Shown here: in pieces, positions 32,595 through 41,920 of the stretch
Layout of the letters: every line of letters starts with the position of its first letter
Position numbering within the stretch: the first letter of the stretch is position 1
Source: Sphingopyxis microcysteis
Lineage (GTDB): Bacteria; Pseudomonadota; Alphaproteobacteria; Sphingomonadales; Sphingomonadaceae
DNA length: 64,000 nucleotides
Assembly: GCF_012274265.1 (NCBI RefSeq)
Contig: NZ_JAANYY010000004.1
Location: 248,001-312,000, forward strand
Direction: 5' to 3'
The notes under the pieces: generated by a model
The model's input: only the letters and a program-made list of their open reading frames with translations
The model's database searches: none
Told to the model about the DNA's origin: nothing
Program-made: the position numbers and the translations under genes

Positions 32595-33884
32595 ATGGAC
32601 TTCGCTATACCGACCGACCTGCAGGCCTATCTGGACGAACTCGATGCCTTCATCGAGGCCGAGATCAAGCCGCTGGAAGACGCCGACGATAATATCCGCT
32701 TCTTCGATCATCGCCGCGAGCATAGCCGCACCGACTGGGACAATCAGGGGCTGCCCCGCCACGAGTGGGAACAGCTTCTCCGCGCCGCGACGCGCAAGGC
32801 CGATGCGGCGGGGCATTGGCGCTTTTCGGCGCCGAAGAAATATGGCGGCAAGGACGGGTCGAACCTGTGGATGGCGGTGATCCGCGAGCATTTCGCGGCG
32901 AAGGGGCTGGGCCTCCACAACGATCTGCAGAACGAGCACAGCATCGTCGGCAATTTCCCGTTTGTGGAGATGTTCGAGCAGTTCGCGACGAGCGAGGAGC
33001 AGAAGCAGGAGTTCATCCTCGGCGGGTTCGAGGGCAAGCGCCGCACCGCGTTCGGGTTGACCGAGCCCGACCATGGCAGCGACGCGACGCATATGGAAAC
33101 GCGTGCCGTCCGCGAAAACCGTGACGGGGTCGAGGGCTGGCGGATCAATGGACGCAAGATGTGGATCACCGGGATGCACGTCGCGACGCACTGCGCAACC
33201 TTTTGCCGTACCGAGGGTCAGGATGGCGATGCCAAGGGCATCACCTGCCTACTCGTGCCGACGGGCACCGAGGGCATGACGGTCGACGAATATATGTGGA
33301 CCTTCAACATGCCGACCGACCATCCGCGGATGACGTTCACTGAGGTGTGGGTGCCTGACAGCGCACGGCTCGGCCCGGTCGGCGGCGCCCTGTCGATCGC
33401 GCAGAGCTTCGTCCACCAGAACCGCATCCGGCAGGCGGCGTCATCGCTGGGCGCGGCGGTGTTCTGTATCGAGGAAAGCGTCAAATATGCGCGGGCGCGC
33501 AAGCCCTTCGGCGAAGCGCTGGCGAAGAACCAGGCGATCCAGTTCCCGCTCGTCGAGCTGGCGACGCAGGCCGAGATGCTGCGGCTGCTGATCCGCAAGA
33601 CCGCGTGGGACATGGACAACACCCCGCACAAGGAGATCGAGCACACGCTGTCGGACAAGGTCAGCATGTGCAATTACTGGGCGAACCGGCTGTGCTGCGA
33701 AGCCGCCGACCGCGCGATGCAGGTGCATGGCGGCATCGGCTATTCGCGCCACAAGCCGTTCGAGCATATCTACCGCCACCACCGGCGGTATCGGATCACC
33801 GAGGGGGCGGAGGAGATCCAGATGCGCAAGGTCGCGGCGTATCTGTTCGGCTATCTGGGGCCGCGGCGGGGGACGTTGGGGTAA
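32595..33884 (+). CDS. acyl-CoA dehydrogenase
   Basis: 429 aa, FAD-dependent acyl-CoA dehydrogenase of the ACAD10/11-like group. The N-terminal helical domain is followed by the flavin and substrate region AFGLTEPDHGSDATHMETRAV and WRINGRKMWITGMHVATHC. The C-terminal domain shows YARARKPFGEALAKNQAIQFPLVELATQAEMLRLL and MQVHGGIGYSRHKPFEHIYRHHRRYRITEGAEEIQ. ATG 32595 lies behind AGAGAGGA. It delivers electrons to EtfAB. The substrate is not identifiable from sequence. Confidence 0.93.
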   Translation: MDFAIPTDLQAYLDELDAFIEAEIKPLEDADDNIRFFDHRREHSRTDWDNQGLPRHEWEQLLRAATRKADAAGHWRFSAPKKYGGKDGSNLWMAVIREHFAAKGLGLHNDLQNEHSIVGNFPFVEMFEQFATSEEQKQEFILGGFEGKRRTAFGLTEPDHGSDATHMETRAVRENRDGVEGWRINGRKMWITGMHVATHCATFCRTEGQDGDAKGITCLLVPTGTEGMTVDEYMWTFNMPTDHPRMTFTEVWVPDSARLGPVGGALSIAQSFVHQNRIRQAASSLGAAVFCIEESVKYARARKPFGEALAKNQAIQFPLVELATQAEMLRLLIRKTAWDMDNTPHKEIEHTLSDKVSMCNYWANRLCCEAADRAMQVHGGIGYSRHKPFEHIYRHHRRYRITEGAEEIQMRKVAAYLFGYLGPRRGTLG

Positions 33885-33888
33885 GGAA

Positions 33889-34026
33889 AATCCTCCCTGT
33901 GGCGAAGCCATGGGGAGGGGAACCGTCGCCGTAGGCGATGGTGGTGGGGCGGCGACGGTTGCGCCAAAGCCCCTCCGTCAGCCCTTCGGGCTGCCACCTC
34001 CCCATCGCTGCGCGACAGGGAGGATT
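33889..34026. repeat. extragenic repeat family B variant
   Basis: AATCCTCCCTGTGGCGAAGC on the left and GCTGCGCGACAGGGAGGATT on the right enclose CCCCTCC/GGGGAGG and CCGTCGCC/GGCGACGG pairs. It lies between convergent genes and could terminate both. Confidence 0.82.
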
Positions 34027-34035
34027 GTTTTCGCT

Positions 34036-34347
34036 TTACCGCTTCCGCACAAACTCCGCGCGCAGCACCAGTCCCTTGATCCCTTCATGGCGGCAGTCGA
34101 TTTCCTGTGCATCGCCGGTCAGGCGGATCGATTTGATCACCGTGCCGACCTTCAGCGTCTGCCCCGCGCCTTTGACGGCCAGATCCTTGAAGAGGACGAC
34201 CGAATCCCCGTCGCTCAGCAGATTGCCGACCGCGTCGCGGACCTCCGGCCCCGCGGCGTTCGCGGCATCGCGCGCCGCGACGTCGGCGGCGGACAACCAT
34301 TCGCCGCTCGCCTCGTCATAGACATAATCATCGTCGTCGCTGGTCAT
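34036..34347 (-). CDS. PhnA-like (YjdM-type) protein without zinc ribbon
   Basis: 103 aa. The C-terminal two thirds match the PhnA/YjdM domain: VRDAVGNLLSDGDSVVLFKDLAVKGAGQTLKVGTVIKSIRLTGDAQEIDCRHEGIKGLVLRAEFVRKR. The N-terminal zinc-ribbon cysteines of long PhnA proteins are absent and replaced by an acidic start (MTSDDDDYVYDEASGEWL). Despite the old name alkylphosphonate protein, the role is unclear. It lies 4 bases after the methyltransferase-like gene on the same strand. Confidence 0.82.
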   Translation of the reverse strand: MTSDDDDYVYDEASGEWLSAADVAARDAANAAGPEVRDAVGNLLSDGDSVVLFKDLAVKGAGQTLKVGTVIKSIRLTGDAQEIDCRHEGIKGLVLRAEFVRKR

Positions 34348-34351
34348 TCCA

Positions 34352-35101
34352 TCATCCCGGTTTGCGGAAGCGCAGCGCGAACTGGTCGGTCTTGCCGCGG
34401 ATCGCGGGGTTGAACACATTCATCGTGCGCGGATCGTCGGCGAGGCGATAGAGATCGCTTTCGGCCTCGAGTTTGAAGCCGGCCTTGGTCAGCGTGGCGA
34501 TCACCGCGGCCTTGTCGATGCGGTGCAGGCTGTCGGCCTGCGTCGTGCCGGTCCCGTCGGCGGCGCTGTGATCGACGATGACCAGCGTCCCGCCGGGTTT
34601 CAGCGCTGCAAACAGCGCCGCGCTCGCCTTGTCGCCGGTGCCTTCGGGAAAGGGTTTCAGATACAGGTCGTGGAAATTCTGCACCGTGATGATGGTGTCG
34701 AGCGGTGCGGCAAAAGCGGGCGCCGCGAACGGTCCCGCGACCGCATCGACATTGGCGTAGGCGGCATCGACTGCGGCCTGATCGTCGCCATATTGTTTGC
34801 GGAAGGCGATGAACTCGGCGGGCTGAAAGGCATGGACCTTGCCCGCGGGACCGACCGCGGCGGCGAGCAGGCGGGTGACATAGCCGCCGCCCATGACAAA
34901 ATCGCCAACCTGTTCGCCGGGCGCGATCTCGGCAAAGGCGAGCAACTCGGCGGGTTTGCGCGCGGCGTCGCGTTCGCGGTCGGCGGCGGGGCGCGCGGGA
35001 TCGGCGAGCGCGGCGGCATAGTCGGGGGCGGCGGCCTCCTGCGCGGCAACCGGCGGTGCTGCCATTGCGACGAGCAGGGCGAGGGTAAGCGGACGGATCA
35101 T
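34352..35101 (-). CDS. exported class I SAM-methyltransferase-like protein
   Basis: 249 aa. The signal peptide MIRPLTLALLVAMAAPPVAAQ is cut near AQEAA. The Rossmann methyltransferase-like fold follows: ELLAFAEIAPGEQVGDFVMGGGYVTRLLAAAVGPAGKVHAFQPAEFIAFR, and FAALKPGGTLVIVDHSAADGTG. Motif I is V-M-G-G-G-Y instead of E-x-G-x-G-x, as in other exported members. Because SAM is not known in the periplasm, its true activity is uncertain. It is co-transcribed with the PhnA-like gene. Confidence 0.8.
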   Translation of the reverse strand: MIRPLTLALLVAMAAPPVAAQEAAAPDYAAALADPARPAADRERDAARKPAELLAFAEIAPGEQVGDFVMGGGYVTRLLAAAVGPAGKVHAFQPAEFIAFRKQYGDDQAAVDAAYANVDAVAGPFAAPAFAAPLDTIITVQNFHDLYLKPFPEGTGDKASAALFAALKPGGTLVIVDHSAADGTGTTQADSLHRIDKAAVIATLTKAGFKLEAESDLYRLADDPRTMNVFNPAIRGKTDQFALRFRKPG

Positions 35102-35226
35102 GGCATCGACTCCCTTAGTGTATGGCACCGCTATAACAGCATCGCGCGTCCGTCGCCGGTTTATTTGCATCTCGCAATTTTGATGATAGGTTTCTTCGTG
35201 AAACTAAAAAATTCAGGAGAGCGGAC

Positions 35227-36966
35227 ATGCATGATCTGGTGATTCGCGGCGGCACCGTCGTCGATGGTTCGGGCGGTAAGCCCTTTGTCGCCGACGTCGC
35301 AATCGACGGCGACCGCATCGTCGCGGTGGGTGACAGCCTTGGCGTGGGCCGCGAAGAAATCGACGCCAGCGGCAAGATCGTCACCCCCGGCTTTGTCGAC
35401 GTCCACACCCATTATGACGGGCAGGCGACGTGGGATGCCGAAATGGCGCCGTCGAGCTGGCACGGCGTCACCACCGTCGTTATGGGCAATTGCGGCGTCG
35501 GCTTTGCGCCTGCCAAGCCCGACCGCCACGACTGGCTGATTTCGCTGATGGAGGGGGTCGAGGACATTCCCGGCACCGCGCTCGCCGAAGGCATGTCGTG
35601 GGACTGGGAGACCTTCCCCGAATATATGGACGCGCTCGAAAAACTGCCGCGCACCGTCGATGTCGCGTGCCACGTGCCGCACGGCGCGGTGCGCGCCTAT
35701 GTGCTCGGCGACCGTGAAAAGCCCGGTGCGATCCCGACCGACGAAGACATCGCCGAAATGTCGCGCATTGTCGAGGAAGGCGTGCGCGCGGGCGCGCTCG
35801 GCTTTTCGACCAGCCGCACCGTGCTGCACAAGTCGATCGACGGCGAGCTCGTCCCCGGCACCACCGCGACGGCTGAGGAGCTGATTGCGATCGGCCGCGC
35901 GATGGGGCGCGTCGGTTATGGCGTGTTCGAAATGGCGAGCGACCTCAAGCGCGAATGGAACGAATTTCAGTGGATGGGCGATTTGAGCCGCGAAACCGGG
36001 CTGCCGGTGACCTTCGCCGCGTTGCAATCGATCGCCAAGGAATTGCCGCTCGAGGAGCAGATCGAGGAAATGCGACGCCAGAATGCGACCGGCGCGAACA
36101 TCGTCGCGCAGATCGCGCTGCGCGGCAATGGCGTCATCATGGCGTGGCAGGGGACGGTGCACCCCTTCCGCTTCAAGCCCGCGTGGAACGAGATCATCGA
36201 TCTGCCGTGGGAGCAGCAACTCGCGAAGCTGAAAGACCCGGCGTTCAAGGCGCGGATGATCGGCGAGGAGAATGTCTGGCCCGAAAGCGACATCCTCGAC
36301 TTCCTGCAGATCGTCGCGCTCGGCTGGCCGGTGCAGTTCGAAATGGACCCCGATTTCAACTACGAGCCGAAGATGGACGAAAGCATCGCGGCGCGCGCCG
36401 CGGCGGCGGGGGTCTCGCCCGACGAATATGCCTATGATTTGCTGATGAAGGACGAGGGCAAGGGCTTCATCTATTTCCCGATTTTGAACTACCGCGACGG
36501 TAACCTCAATTTCCTCGAGGATTTGCAGGCCGCCGACGACACGGTGAACAGCCTGTCCGACGGCGGCGCGCATTGCGGGACGATCTGCGACGCGGCGTCG
36601 CCGACCTTCATGCTCCAGCATTGGGTGCGCGACCGCGCGGGCCACCGCATCGCGCTCGAACATGCGATCAAGCGCCAGTGCCGTGATACGGCCTTGCTCT
36701 ATGGGTTGGAGGACCGCGGCGTGCTCGCGCCGGGCTATCTCGCCGACCTCAATGTCATCGACATGGACAAGCTGAAGCTCGGCAAGCCCTGGCTCGCCTT
36801 CGACCTGCCCGCGGGCGGCAAGCGTCTGCTGCAAAAGGCCGACGGCTATGTTGCGACGGTAAAGTCGGGTCAGGTGACCTTCCGTGACGGCGCCATGCAG
36901 GGGCCGACCCCCGGCGGCGTGATCCGCGGTCCGCAACGCGTCGAGATGGCGATGGCGGCCGAATAA
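35227..36966 (+). CDS. N-acyl-D-amino-acid deacylase / D-aminoacylase-type amidohydrolase
   Basis: 579 aa, amidohydrolase superfamily (urease-like TIM barrel with a small beta domain). [31 protein letters not shown] is typical. The metal motif H-x-H is in [14 protein letters not shown] and the D-aminoacylase hallmark in [21 protein letters not shown] (metal-bridging Cys). [26 protein letters not shown] carries the late Asp. It hydrolyses N-acyl-D-amino acids or similar amides; the exact substrate is unknown. AGGAG sits close before ATG 35227. Confidence 0.9.
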   Translation: MHDLVIRGGTVVDGSGGKPFVADVAIDGDRIVAVGDSLGVGREEIDASGKIVTPGFVDVHTHYDGQATWDAEMAPSSWHGVTTVVMGNCGVGFAPAKPDRHDWLISLMEGVEDIPGTALAEGMSWDWETFPEYMDALEKLPRTVDVACHVPHGAVRAYVLGDREKPGAIPTDEDIAEMSRIVEEGVRAGALGFSTSRTVLHKSIDGELVPGTTATAEELIAIGRAMGRVGYGVFEMASDLKREWNEFQWMGDLSRETGLPVTFAALQSIAKELPLEEQIEEMRRQNATGANIVAQIALRGNGVIMAWQGTVHPFRFKPAWNEIIDLPWEQQLAKLKDPAFKARMIGEENVWPESDILDFLQIVALGWPVQFEMDPDFNYEPKMDESIAARAAAAGVSPDEYAYDLLMKDEGKGFIYFPILNYRDGNLNFLEDLQAADDTVNSLSDGGAHCGTICDAASPTFMLQHWVRDRAGHRIALEHAIKRQCRDTALLYGLEDRGVLAPGYLADLNVIDMDKLKLGKPWLAFDLPAGGKRLLQKADGYVATVKSGQVTFRDGAMQGPTPGGVIRGPQRVEMAMAAE

Positions 36967-36982
36967 GGCGGGTCGTCCTTCA

Positions 36983-37082
36983 CCGTAGCCCTGAGCCTGT
37001 CGAAGGGCGCTTCACCGAGGAGCGTCCCCTTCGGCTGCCTTGCAGGCGCTCAGGACAGGCTTCGACAGGCTCAGGGCTACGG
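36983..37082. repeat. extragenic palindrome, family C, copy 2
   Basis: CCGTAGCCCTGAGCCTGTCG and the inverse ending in CTCAGGGCTACGG, with a longer centre than the copy at 32496. It lies between the amidohydrolase and the oxidoreductase. Confidence 0.9.
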
Positions 37083-37117
37083 TATTGAATGCATCCCATC
37101 CTGTACGGAGACACCCG

Positions 37118-38125
37118 ATGAAAGCCATCCAGCTTCGCGCCCCCGCCTCGCTCGACAATCTGACGCTGGTCGATCTCGCCGACCCCGGGGATCCGGGGGC
37201 GGGCGAGATTCGCGTGCGGCTGGCCGCGTCGTCGCTCAACTTCCACGATTATGCCGTGGTGATGGGGATGATCCCCGCTGCCGACGGGCGCATCCCGATG
37301 TCCGACGGCGCCGGGACGGTCGAAGCGGTGGGCGAGGGGGTAACGCAGTTCAAACCCGGCGATACCGTGGTGTCGATCTTCTTTCCCGACTGGATCGACG
37401 GCGCGCCGCCCGCGACGGCGTTCCGCGGCGTACCCGGCGATGGGATCGACGGCTACGCGCGCGAGCTTGTGGTGACGCCGCAGCATTGGTTCACGCGCGT
37501 GCCGACCGGCTATAATGCTGCCGAGGCGGCGACGCTGACCTGCGCCGGGCTGACTGCGTGGCGCGCCTTGTTCGTCGATGGCGTGACGCAGCCGGGATCG
37601 ACGGTGCTGGTGCAAGGCAGCGGCGGGGTGTCGGTGTTCGCGCTGCAATTCGCCAAGGCCGCGGGCGCGCGGGTGATCGCGACCAGCTCATCCGATGCGA
37701 AGCTCGAACGGCTGAAGGCGCTCGGCGCCGACGAGACGATCAATTACAAGGAGGTGCCCGCGTGGGGCGCCAGGGCGCTGGAACTGACCGGCGGTGCGGG
37801 GGTCGATACCGTGGTCGAAATCGGGGGCGCGGGCACGCTCGACCAGTCGATGATGGCGACACGCGTCGGCGGCCATGTCGCGCTGATCGGCGTGCTCGCG
37901 GGCTTTGCCGGGCCGGTGCAGACTGCGTTGCTGATGGCGAAGAATCTGCGCGTTCAGGGGCTGACCGTCGGCAGCCGCGCGCAACAGCTCGACATGATCG
38001 CGGGGATCGAGGCGAACGGTATCCGCCCGGTGATCAGCGACAATTTCCCGCTGGCAAAACTCGCCGACGCGTTCCGGCATCAGGCGGCCAATGCGCATTT
38101 CGGGAAGATTGTCATCGACATCTAG
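37118..38125 (+). CDS. NADPH:quinone oxidoreductase-like MDR family enzyme
   Basis: 335 aa, medium-chain dehydrogenase/reductase without structural or catalytic zinc cysteines. The N-terminal GroES-like domain (ASSLNFHDYAVVMGMIPAADGRIPMSDGAGTVEAVGEGV) precedes the Rossmann NAD(P) site VLVQGSGGVSVFALQFAKAAGARVIATSSSDAKLERLKALGADETINY. It probably reduces quinones or enones with NADPH. ATG 37118 begins MKAIQLRAP. Confidence 0.88.
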   Translation: MKAIQLRAPASLDNLTLVDLADPGDPGAGEIRVRLAASSLNFHDYAVVMGMIPAADGRIPMSDGAGTVEAVGEGVTQFKPGDTVVSIFFPDWIDGAPPATAFRGVPGDGIDGYARELVVTPQHWFTRVPTGYNAAEAATLTCAGLTAWRALFVDGVTQPGSTVLVQGSGGVSVFALQFAKAAGARVIATSSSDAKLERLKALGADETINYKEVPAWGARALELTGGAGVDTVVEIGGAGTLDQSMMATRVGGHVALIGVLAGFAGPVQTALLMAKNLRVQGLTVGSRAQQLDMIAGIEANGIRPVISDNFPLAKLADAFRHQAANAHFGKIVIDI

Positions 38126-38129
38126 GCTT

Positions 38130-38204
38130 CGTCATTGCGAGCGCAGCGAAGCAATCCAGAGCCTGCGTAGACCGCTCTGGATTGCTTCGCTGCGCTCGCT
38201 GACG
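38130..38204. repeat. extragenic palindrome, family F (CGTCATTGCGAGCGCAGCG)
   Basis: CGTCATTGCGAGCGCAGCGA and its inverse CGCTGCGCTCGCTGACG, with AGCAATCCAGAG/CTCTGGATTGCT between. This is a very common proteobacterial extragenic unit. It lies between convergent genes and may terminate both transcripts. Confidence 0.9.
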
Positions 38205-38221
38205 ACTGCTGGTGGGAGCCT

Positions 38222-38986
38222 TTAAACCCCGCTGCCGTGTCCCGCGTCGCCGTGGCGGATGCTGTCGCGTTTCACACCATATTCGGCGCCCCAGCGGTCG
38301 GTCATCTGGGCGCGGATCGCCCAGAGTTCGGGGAAGAAGCGGTGCCGCGCGCCGGCGTCGAGCAGGTCGACGGCGCGGCCGCTGATCGCTTTCGAGCCCA
38401 TGCCGATCGAGCGGTGGACGAGATAGATGTGGTGGGCGCGGAATTTCTGGAACAGTTCGTCGAATTCGATCAGAGCCTCGGCAACGACATAGGCTTCGTC
38501 ATGGGCGTAGCCGGTGTCGTAGATGTCGGTGAGCGTCCGTCCTTGCGGCTCCAGATAGAGCGAGCGATAGCTGTCCCATAGCCCCGCGGGCAAGGTGAGC
38601 AGCATCTGGAAGCCGGGGCTTTCCTGCCCCGACCCGTTGCCGAGCTGGAGCCGGATCGCCTGATAGTCATAGGGGCTCATCGTTTCGATCAGCGCCAGCT
38701 GGTCGGTCATCATCCGGAGCAGCATATGGACGCGCCCGAACAGGGTGATCGCGCGCATGATCTGGCCGTCGCGCAGATGCTGGTCGACTTCGGCGAGAGT
38801 GAAGGCGGCAAGCTTCATCCACAATTCCTCGACCTGGTGGACGATCTGGAATTGCAGCTCGTCGGGGGTGACGAGGTCGGCGAGCGGTTTCTGGCAGGCG
38901 AGCAGGCGGTCGACCGATAGGTAAACGCCATAGTCCTTGAGGACCGGGGCTTCGAGGCGGGTGTGAATGTCGGTTTTGTCGAGCAT
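38222..38986 (-). CDS. kynA: tryptophan 2,3-dioxygenase
   Basis: 254 aa, haem enzyme that opens the indole ring of L-tryptophan to N-formylkynurenine. VYLSVDRLLACQKPLADLVTPDELQFQIVHQVEELWMKL, TMSPYDYQAIRLQLGNGSGQESPGFQMLL and FRAHHIYLVHRSIG with the proximal His are diagnostic. No other kynurenine-pathway gene is next to it. The length is slightly short of the 270-280 usual for bacteria, and the N terminus looks complete. Confidence 0.92.
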   Translation of the reverse strand: MLDKTDIHTRLEAPVLKDYGVYLSVDRLLACQKPLADLVTPDELQFQIVHQVEELWMKLAAFTLAEVDQHLRDGQIMRAITLFGRVHMLLRMMTDQLALIETMSPYDYQAIRLQLGNGSGQESPGFQMLLTLPAGLWDSYRSLYLEPQGRTLTDIYDTGYAHDEAYVVAEALIEFDELFQKFRAHHIYLVHRSIGMGSKAISGRAVDLLDAGARHRFFPELWAIRAQMTDRWGAEYGVKRDSIRHGDAGHGSGV

Positions 38987-39010
38987 GGGGGTGTCCCTTG
39001 GGAATTGCTT

Positions 39011-39141
39011 AGCCCCTCCCCTTCAGGGGAGGGGTTGGGGTGGGGTTGCGCGGCGTCAAGCAAGGCCGATGGACCCCACCCCGCTGCGACTAGGCAGCAA
39101 GCTGCCAAGTCTCGCTGCCCCTCCCCTGAAGGGGAGGGGCT
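39011..39141. repeat. extragenic repeat family B, intact copy
   Basis: AGCCCCTCCCCTTCAGGGG to CCCTCCCCTGAAGGGGAGGG, with GGTTGGGGTGGGG/CCCCACCCC and GGCAGCAAGCTGCC inside. It shows what the repeat at 3555/7584 looked like before the transposon split it. Confidence 0.9.
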
Positions 39142-39232
39142 TGGCCTGTCCCTCACCCCCGCGGATACACCCCCGCCGGAGGACGCCGCGGCGATCCCGA
39201 CTGGCCGAGCCAGAGCAGGGTCGCGGCGCGCT

Positions 39233-40588
39233 TCATTTGGTGAGCAGGTCCGACGGCAGCGTCGGTTCGCTGACCAGCTTTGCCATGCGGCGCCACATTT
39301 CGTCGCGGCTTGGCCGACCGCGTTCGACATGCGCGCGGACCATCGCCTCGCCGAGGCCGTAGTTGATCACATAGCTGCGATACTGGTCGGTAAAGCTGAC
39401 CGATTGTTCGGCGCGCTTTTGCGACACGAGCAGATATTTCTGGGTGAAGGCGACGGCGGTGGGGCGGTCGATGACGCCGTCGAGATATTGCTGTGCGATG
39501 GTCAGCCGCGCACCGCCCAACGCCTCGATCGCTTTCAGCAGCTGCCAATAGCGGTCGTCGGCCGGCACCGCGATTTCGGCGAGCGGCATCAGCACGTCGC
39601 GTTCGGTTTCGGCCTTGCTGGCTTCAGGAAAGGCAAGGTCGATGCCATAATTGGCGGTCCCCTCGGCAATCAGGCTTTGCGGACTGTAGAGCGGATAGAC
39701 GCTGAACTCGGTCCAGCCGCGCTCTTTCACCAGCTTTTCCTCCAGCTTCATGTTGAGGAGGTGATGGCCAGGATAGCCTTCGTGGCAACCGAGATCGAGC
39801 GCGCGCGACAGCCGGATCGGCAGGTCGGTGTTGACCTGAATCAGGCTGTGATAGGCGCCCTGGTAATAATTATAGCCGCTCCAGCTTTTGCCGGTGACGA
39901 ATTCCAGCCGGAAGCTTTCGCCGTCGGGCATCGGGATATGCGGGAGGCTGCGGCCGCGGCAGCGCGCGATCGCGACGTCGAACACCTTTTGCAGCCGGTC
40001 CTTGGGGATGGTGAAGCGGTCGAGATAGGCCTCGACCCGCTCCGCCAGCGCGCCGTCGCCGGGGACGAGCGCCTCGACCGCGGCGAGGTGCCGGTCGTAG
40101 TTGGCGAGGGGTTTCAGTTGCGGGCGGACGCCGAACAGCCGCTCGGCCTCGTCGGCGAAGGCGAAGCGCGTGCCCTGCATCATCATCAGCCGCGTTTCGG
40201 CGGCGCGCAACTGCGCGCGCAGAAAGGTGGCGCGGCGGCGATCGACCGGGTCGGACAGGCGGCGCGCGATGGTGGCAAGCCGAGCGGTCAGCTCGCGCGT
40301 TGCAGCCAATAGCGCCGCCTTGTCGCGCGGCGCCGCCTCCGCCGCGGCCTTGAGTTCGGGCGGTCCGTAATAGGCGTCGATATAGCCCGCTTCGTGGGTG
40401 CCGATCTCGAGAGTCAGCTTGAGGTAGGTCGCGGCGATGTCGTTCAGCGCCTGCGCCGAGGCCGGGGCGCGGCGCACGTCGATCGCGGCGACGTCTGTCG
40501 TGTCGCGCGGCCCCGCGGTCTGGCTGGTTGCGCAACCCGCCAGCAGCGTGGCGGCGACCAGCGCCAATGACATCGATTTGGGCATCAT
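39233..40588 (-). CDS. DUF885 family lipoprotein (possible metallopeptidase)
   Basis: 451 aa. The signal MMPKSMSLALVAATLLAGC has a lipobox at Cys19. DUF885 proteins are related to zinc carboxypeptidase-like enzymes. The motif H-E-G-Y-P-G-H-H (LGCHEGYPGHHLLNMKLEEKLV) supplies the probable zinc ligands, and FSVYPLYSPQSLIAEGTANYGIDLAFP carries a glutamate in the usual place. It sits in the envelope, substrate unknown. The start overlaps the nhaA stop (ATGA), so it is second in an operon with nhaA. Confidence 0.87.
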   Translation of the reverse strand: MMPKSMSLALVAATLLAGCATSQTAGPRDTTDVAAIDVRRAPASAQALNDIAATYLKLTLEIGTHEAGYIDAYYGPPELKAAAEAAPRDKAALLAATRELTARLATIARRLSDPVDRRRATFLRAQLRAAETRLMMMQGTRFAFADEAERLFGVRPQLKPLANYDRHLAAVEALVPGDGALAERVEAYLDRFTIPKDRLQKVFDVAIARCRGRSLPHIPMPDGESFRLEFVTGKSWSGYNYYQGAYHSLIQVNTDLPIRLSRALDLGCHEGYPGHHLLNMKLEEKLVKERGWTEFSVYPLYSPQSLIAEGTANYGIDLAFPEASKAETERDVLMPLAEIAVPADDRYWQLLKAIEALGGARLTIAQQYLDGVIDRPTAVAFTQKYLLVSQKRAEQSVSFTDQYRSYVINYGLGEAMVRAHVERGRPSRDEMWRRMAKLVSEPTLPSDLLTK

Positions 40589-41871
40589 GCGCGCACCGGC
40601 TCCCTGTCTTCGGAGGTGTCATCGACATCGCCGTCGGCGGCGATCTCGGCATTGGTTTCGGTTTCGACCGCGTCATGATCGGGATGTAGCGGCGCAAGGC
40701 GGAGGACGGCAAAACCGACCAGCGCCGCGGCGAGCGATCCCATCAGGACGCCGATCTTGGCTTCTTCGATCAGCAGCGCATTGCCGGGGAAGGCGAGGCC
40801 ACCGATGAACAGGCTCATCGTAAAGCCGATCCCGCACAGCATCGCAACGCCATAAATCTGGAGCCATGTTGCGCCGCGCAGCTTGCCTGCGATACCGCAT
40901 TTGACTGCGAGCCAGACGCTGCCGAAAATCCCGATCTGTTTGCCGAAGAACAGGCCCGCGGCGATGCCGAGCGGCAGCGGCGCAAAAATCTGTTCGGCGG
41001 TCAGCCCGCCGATGTCGACCCCCGCGTTGGCAAAGCCGAACAGCGGCACGATCGCAAAGGCGACCCAGGGGTGGAGGGCGTGTTCGAGCCGGTGGAGCGG
41101 CGAGGTCTGGCTGTCGGGCGTGCCCGGCGTGCGCTCGAACGGGATCGCCATCGCCGCGAGCACCCCGGCGATCGTGGCGTGGACGCCCGACAGCAGCATC
41201 GCATACCAGAGGAGGAGGAACATCAAGAGGTAGAGCGGCAGGCTTTTGACTCCCCGCCGGTTCATGACGAACATCGCGCCCAGGATCGCGGCGGCGGCGG
41301 CGAGCGCAAGCAGGTTGATCTTGGCGGTATAGAATAGCGCGATGATCGCGACCGCGCCCATGTCGTCGACGATCGCGACGGTCACCAGGAACAGTTTGAG
41401 CGAGGTCGGCGCGCGCTTGCCGAGCAGCGCGAGGATGCCCATCGCAAAGGCGATGTCGGTCGCGGCGGGGATCGCCCAGCCTTGTGCAAGGCCGGGGGTC
41501 GATCCGGCGAAGATCAGGTACAGCAGCGCCGGGACGGCCATTCCCGCCGCCGCTGCGATAAAGGGCAGGCGCCGCCGGTCCCAACTGGCGAGGCGCCCAT
41601 CGACGAACTCGCGCTTGATTTCGAGCCCGACGAGCAGGAAAAACACCGCCATCAAGCCGTCATTGATCCATAGGTGAACGGTCATCGGGCCGAGCTTGTC
41701 GGTGAGCACCGGACCCGTCACCGCGTGGATCGCATGGTGATAGGCATCGCCCAAGGCGGAATTGGCGACAATCATCGCCAAAATGGCGGCGAAAATCAGC
41801 AGCATTCCGCCCGCGCTTTCGCTCGCAAGGAAGTTGCGTAGCGCGGAAGGCGGCGGTTTTCTGCCGTTCAT
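40585..41871 (-). CDS. nhaA: Na+/H+ antiporter NhaA
   Basis: 428 aa, 12-TM sodium/proton antiporter of the inner membrane for pH and sodium homeostasis. FLASESAGGMLLIFAAILAMIVANSALGDAYHHAIH, HLWINDGLMAVFFLLVGLEIKREFVDGRLASWDRRRLPFIAAAAGMAVPALLYL, the double Asp of IVDDMGAVAIIALFY and FGFANAGVD are family signatures. An acidic cytoplasmic tail (residues about 400-428) is longer than in E. coli. The first gene of a two-gene operon with the DUF885 lipoprotein. Confidence 0.94.
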   Translation of the reverse strand: MNGRKPPPSALRNFLASESAGGMLLIFAAILAMIVANSALGDAYHHAIHAVTGPVLTDKLGPMTVHLWINDGLMAVFFLLVGLEIKREFVDGRLASWDRRRLPFIAAAAGMAVPALLYLIFAGSTPGLAQGWAIPAATDIAFAMGILALLGKRAPTSLKLFLVTVAIVDDMGAVAIIALFYTAKINLLALAAAAAILGAMFVMNRRGVKSLPLYLLMFLLLWYAMLLSGVHATIAGVLAAMAIPFERTPGTPDSQTSPLHRLEHALHPWVAFAIVPLFGFANAGVDIGGLTAEQIFAPLPLGIAAGLFFGKQIGIFGSVWLAVKCGIAGKLRGATWLQIYGVAMLCGIGFTMSLFIGGLAFPGNALLIEEAKIGVLMGSLAAALVGFAVLRLAPLHPDHDAVETETNAEIAADGDVDDTSEDREPVRA

Positions 41872-41920
41872 CGGTCGATCGTTCCTTTGGTTGCCCCGGG
41901 GATTGCCGGTGTCCTAGCTC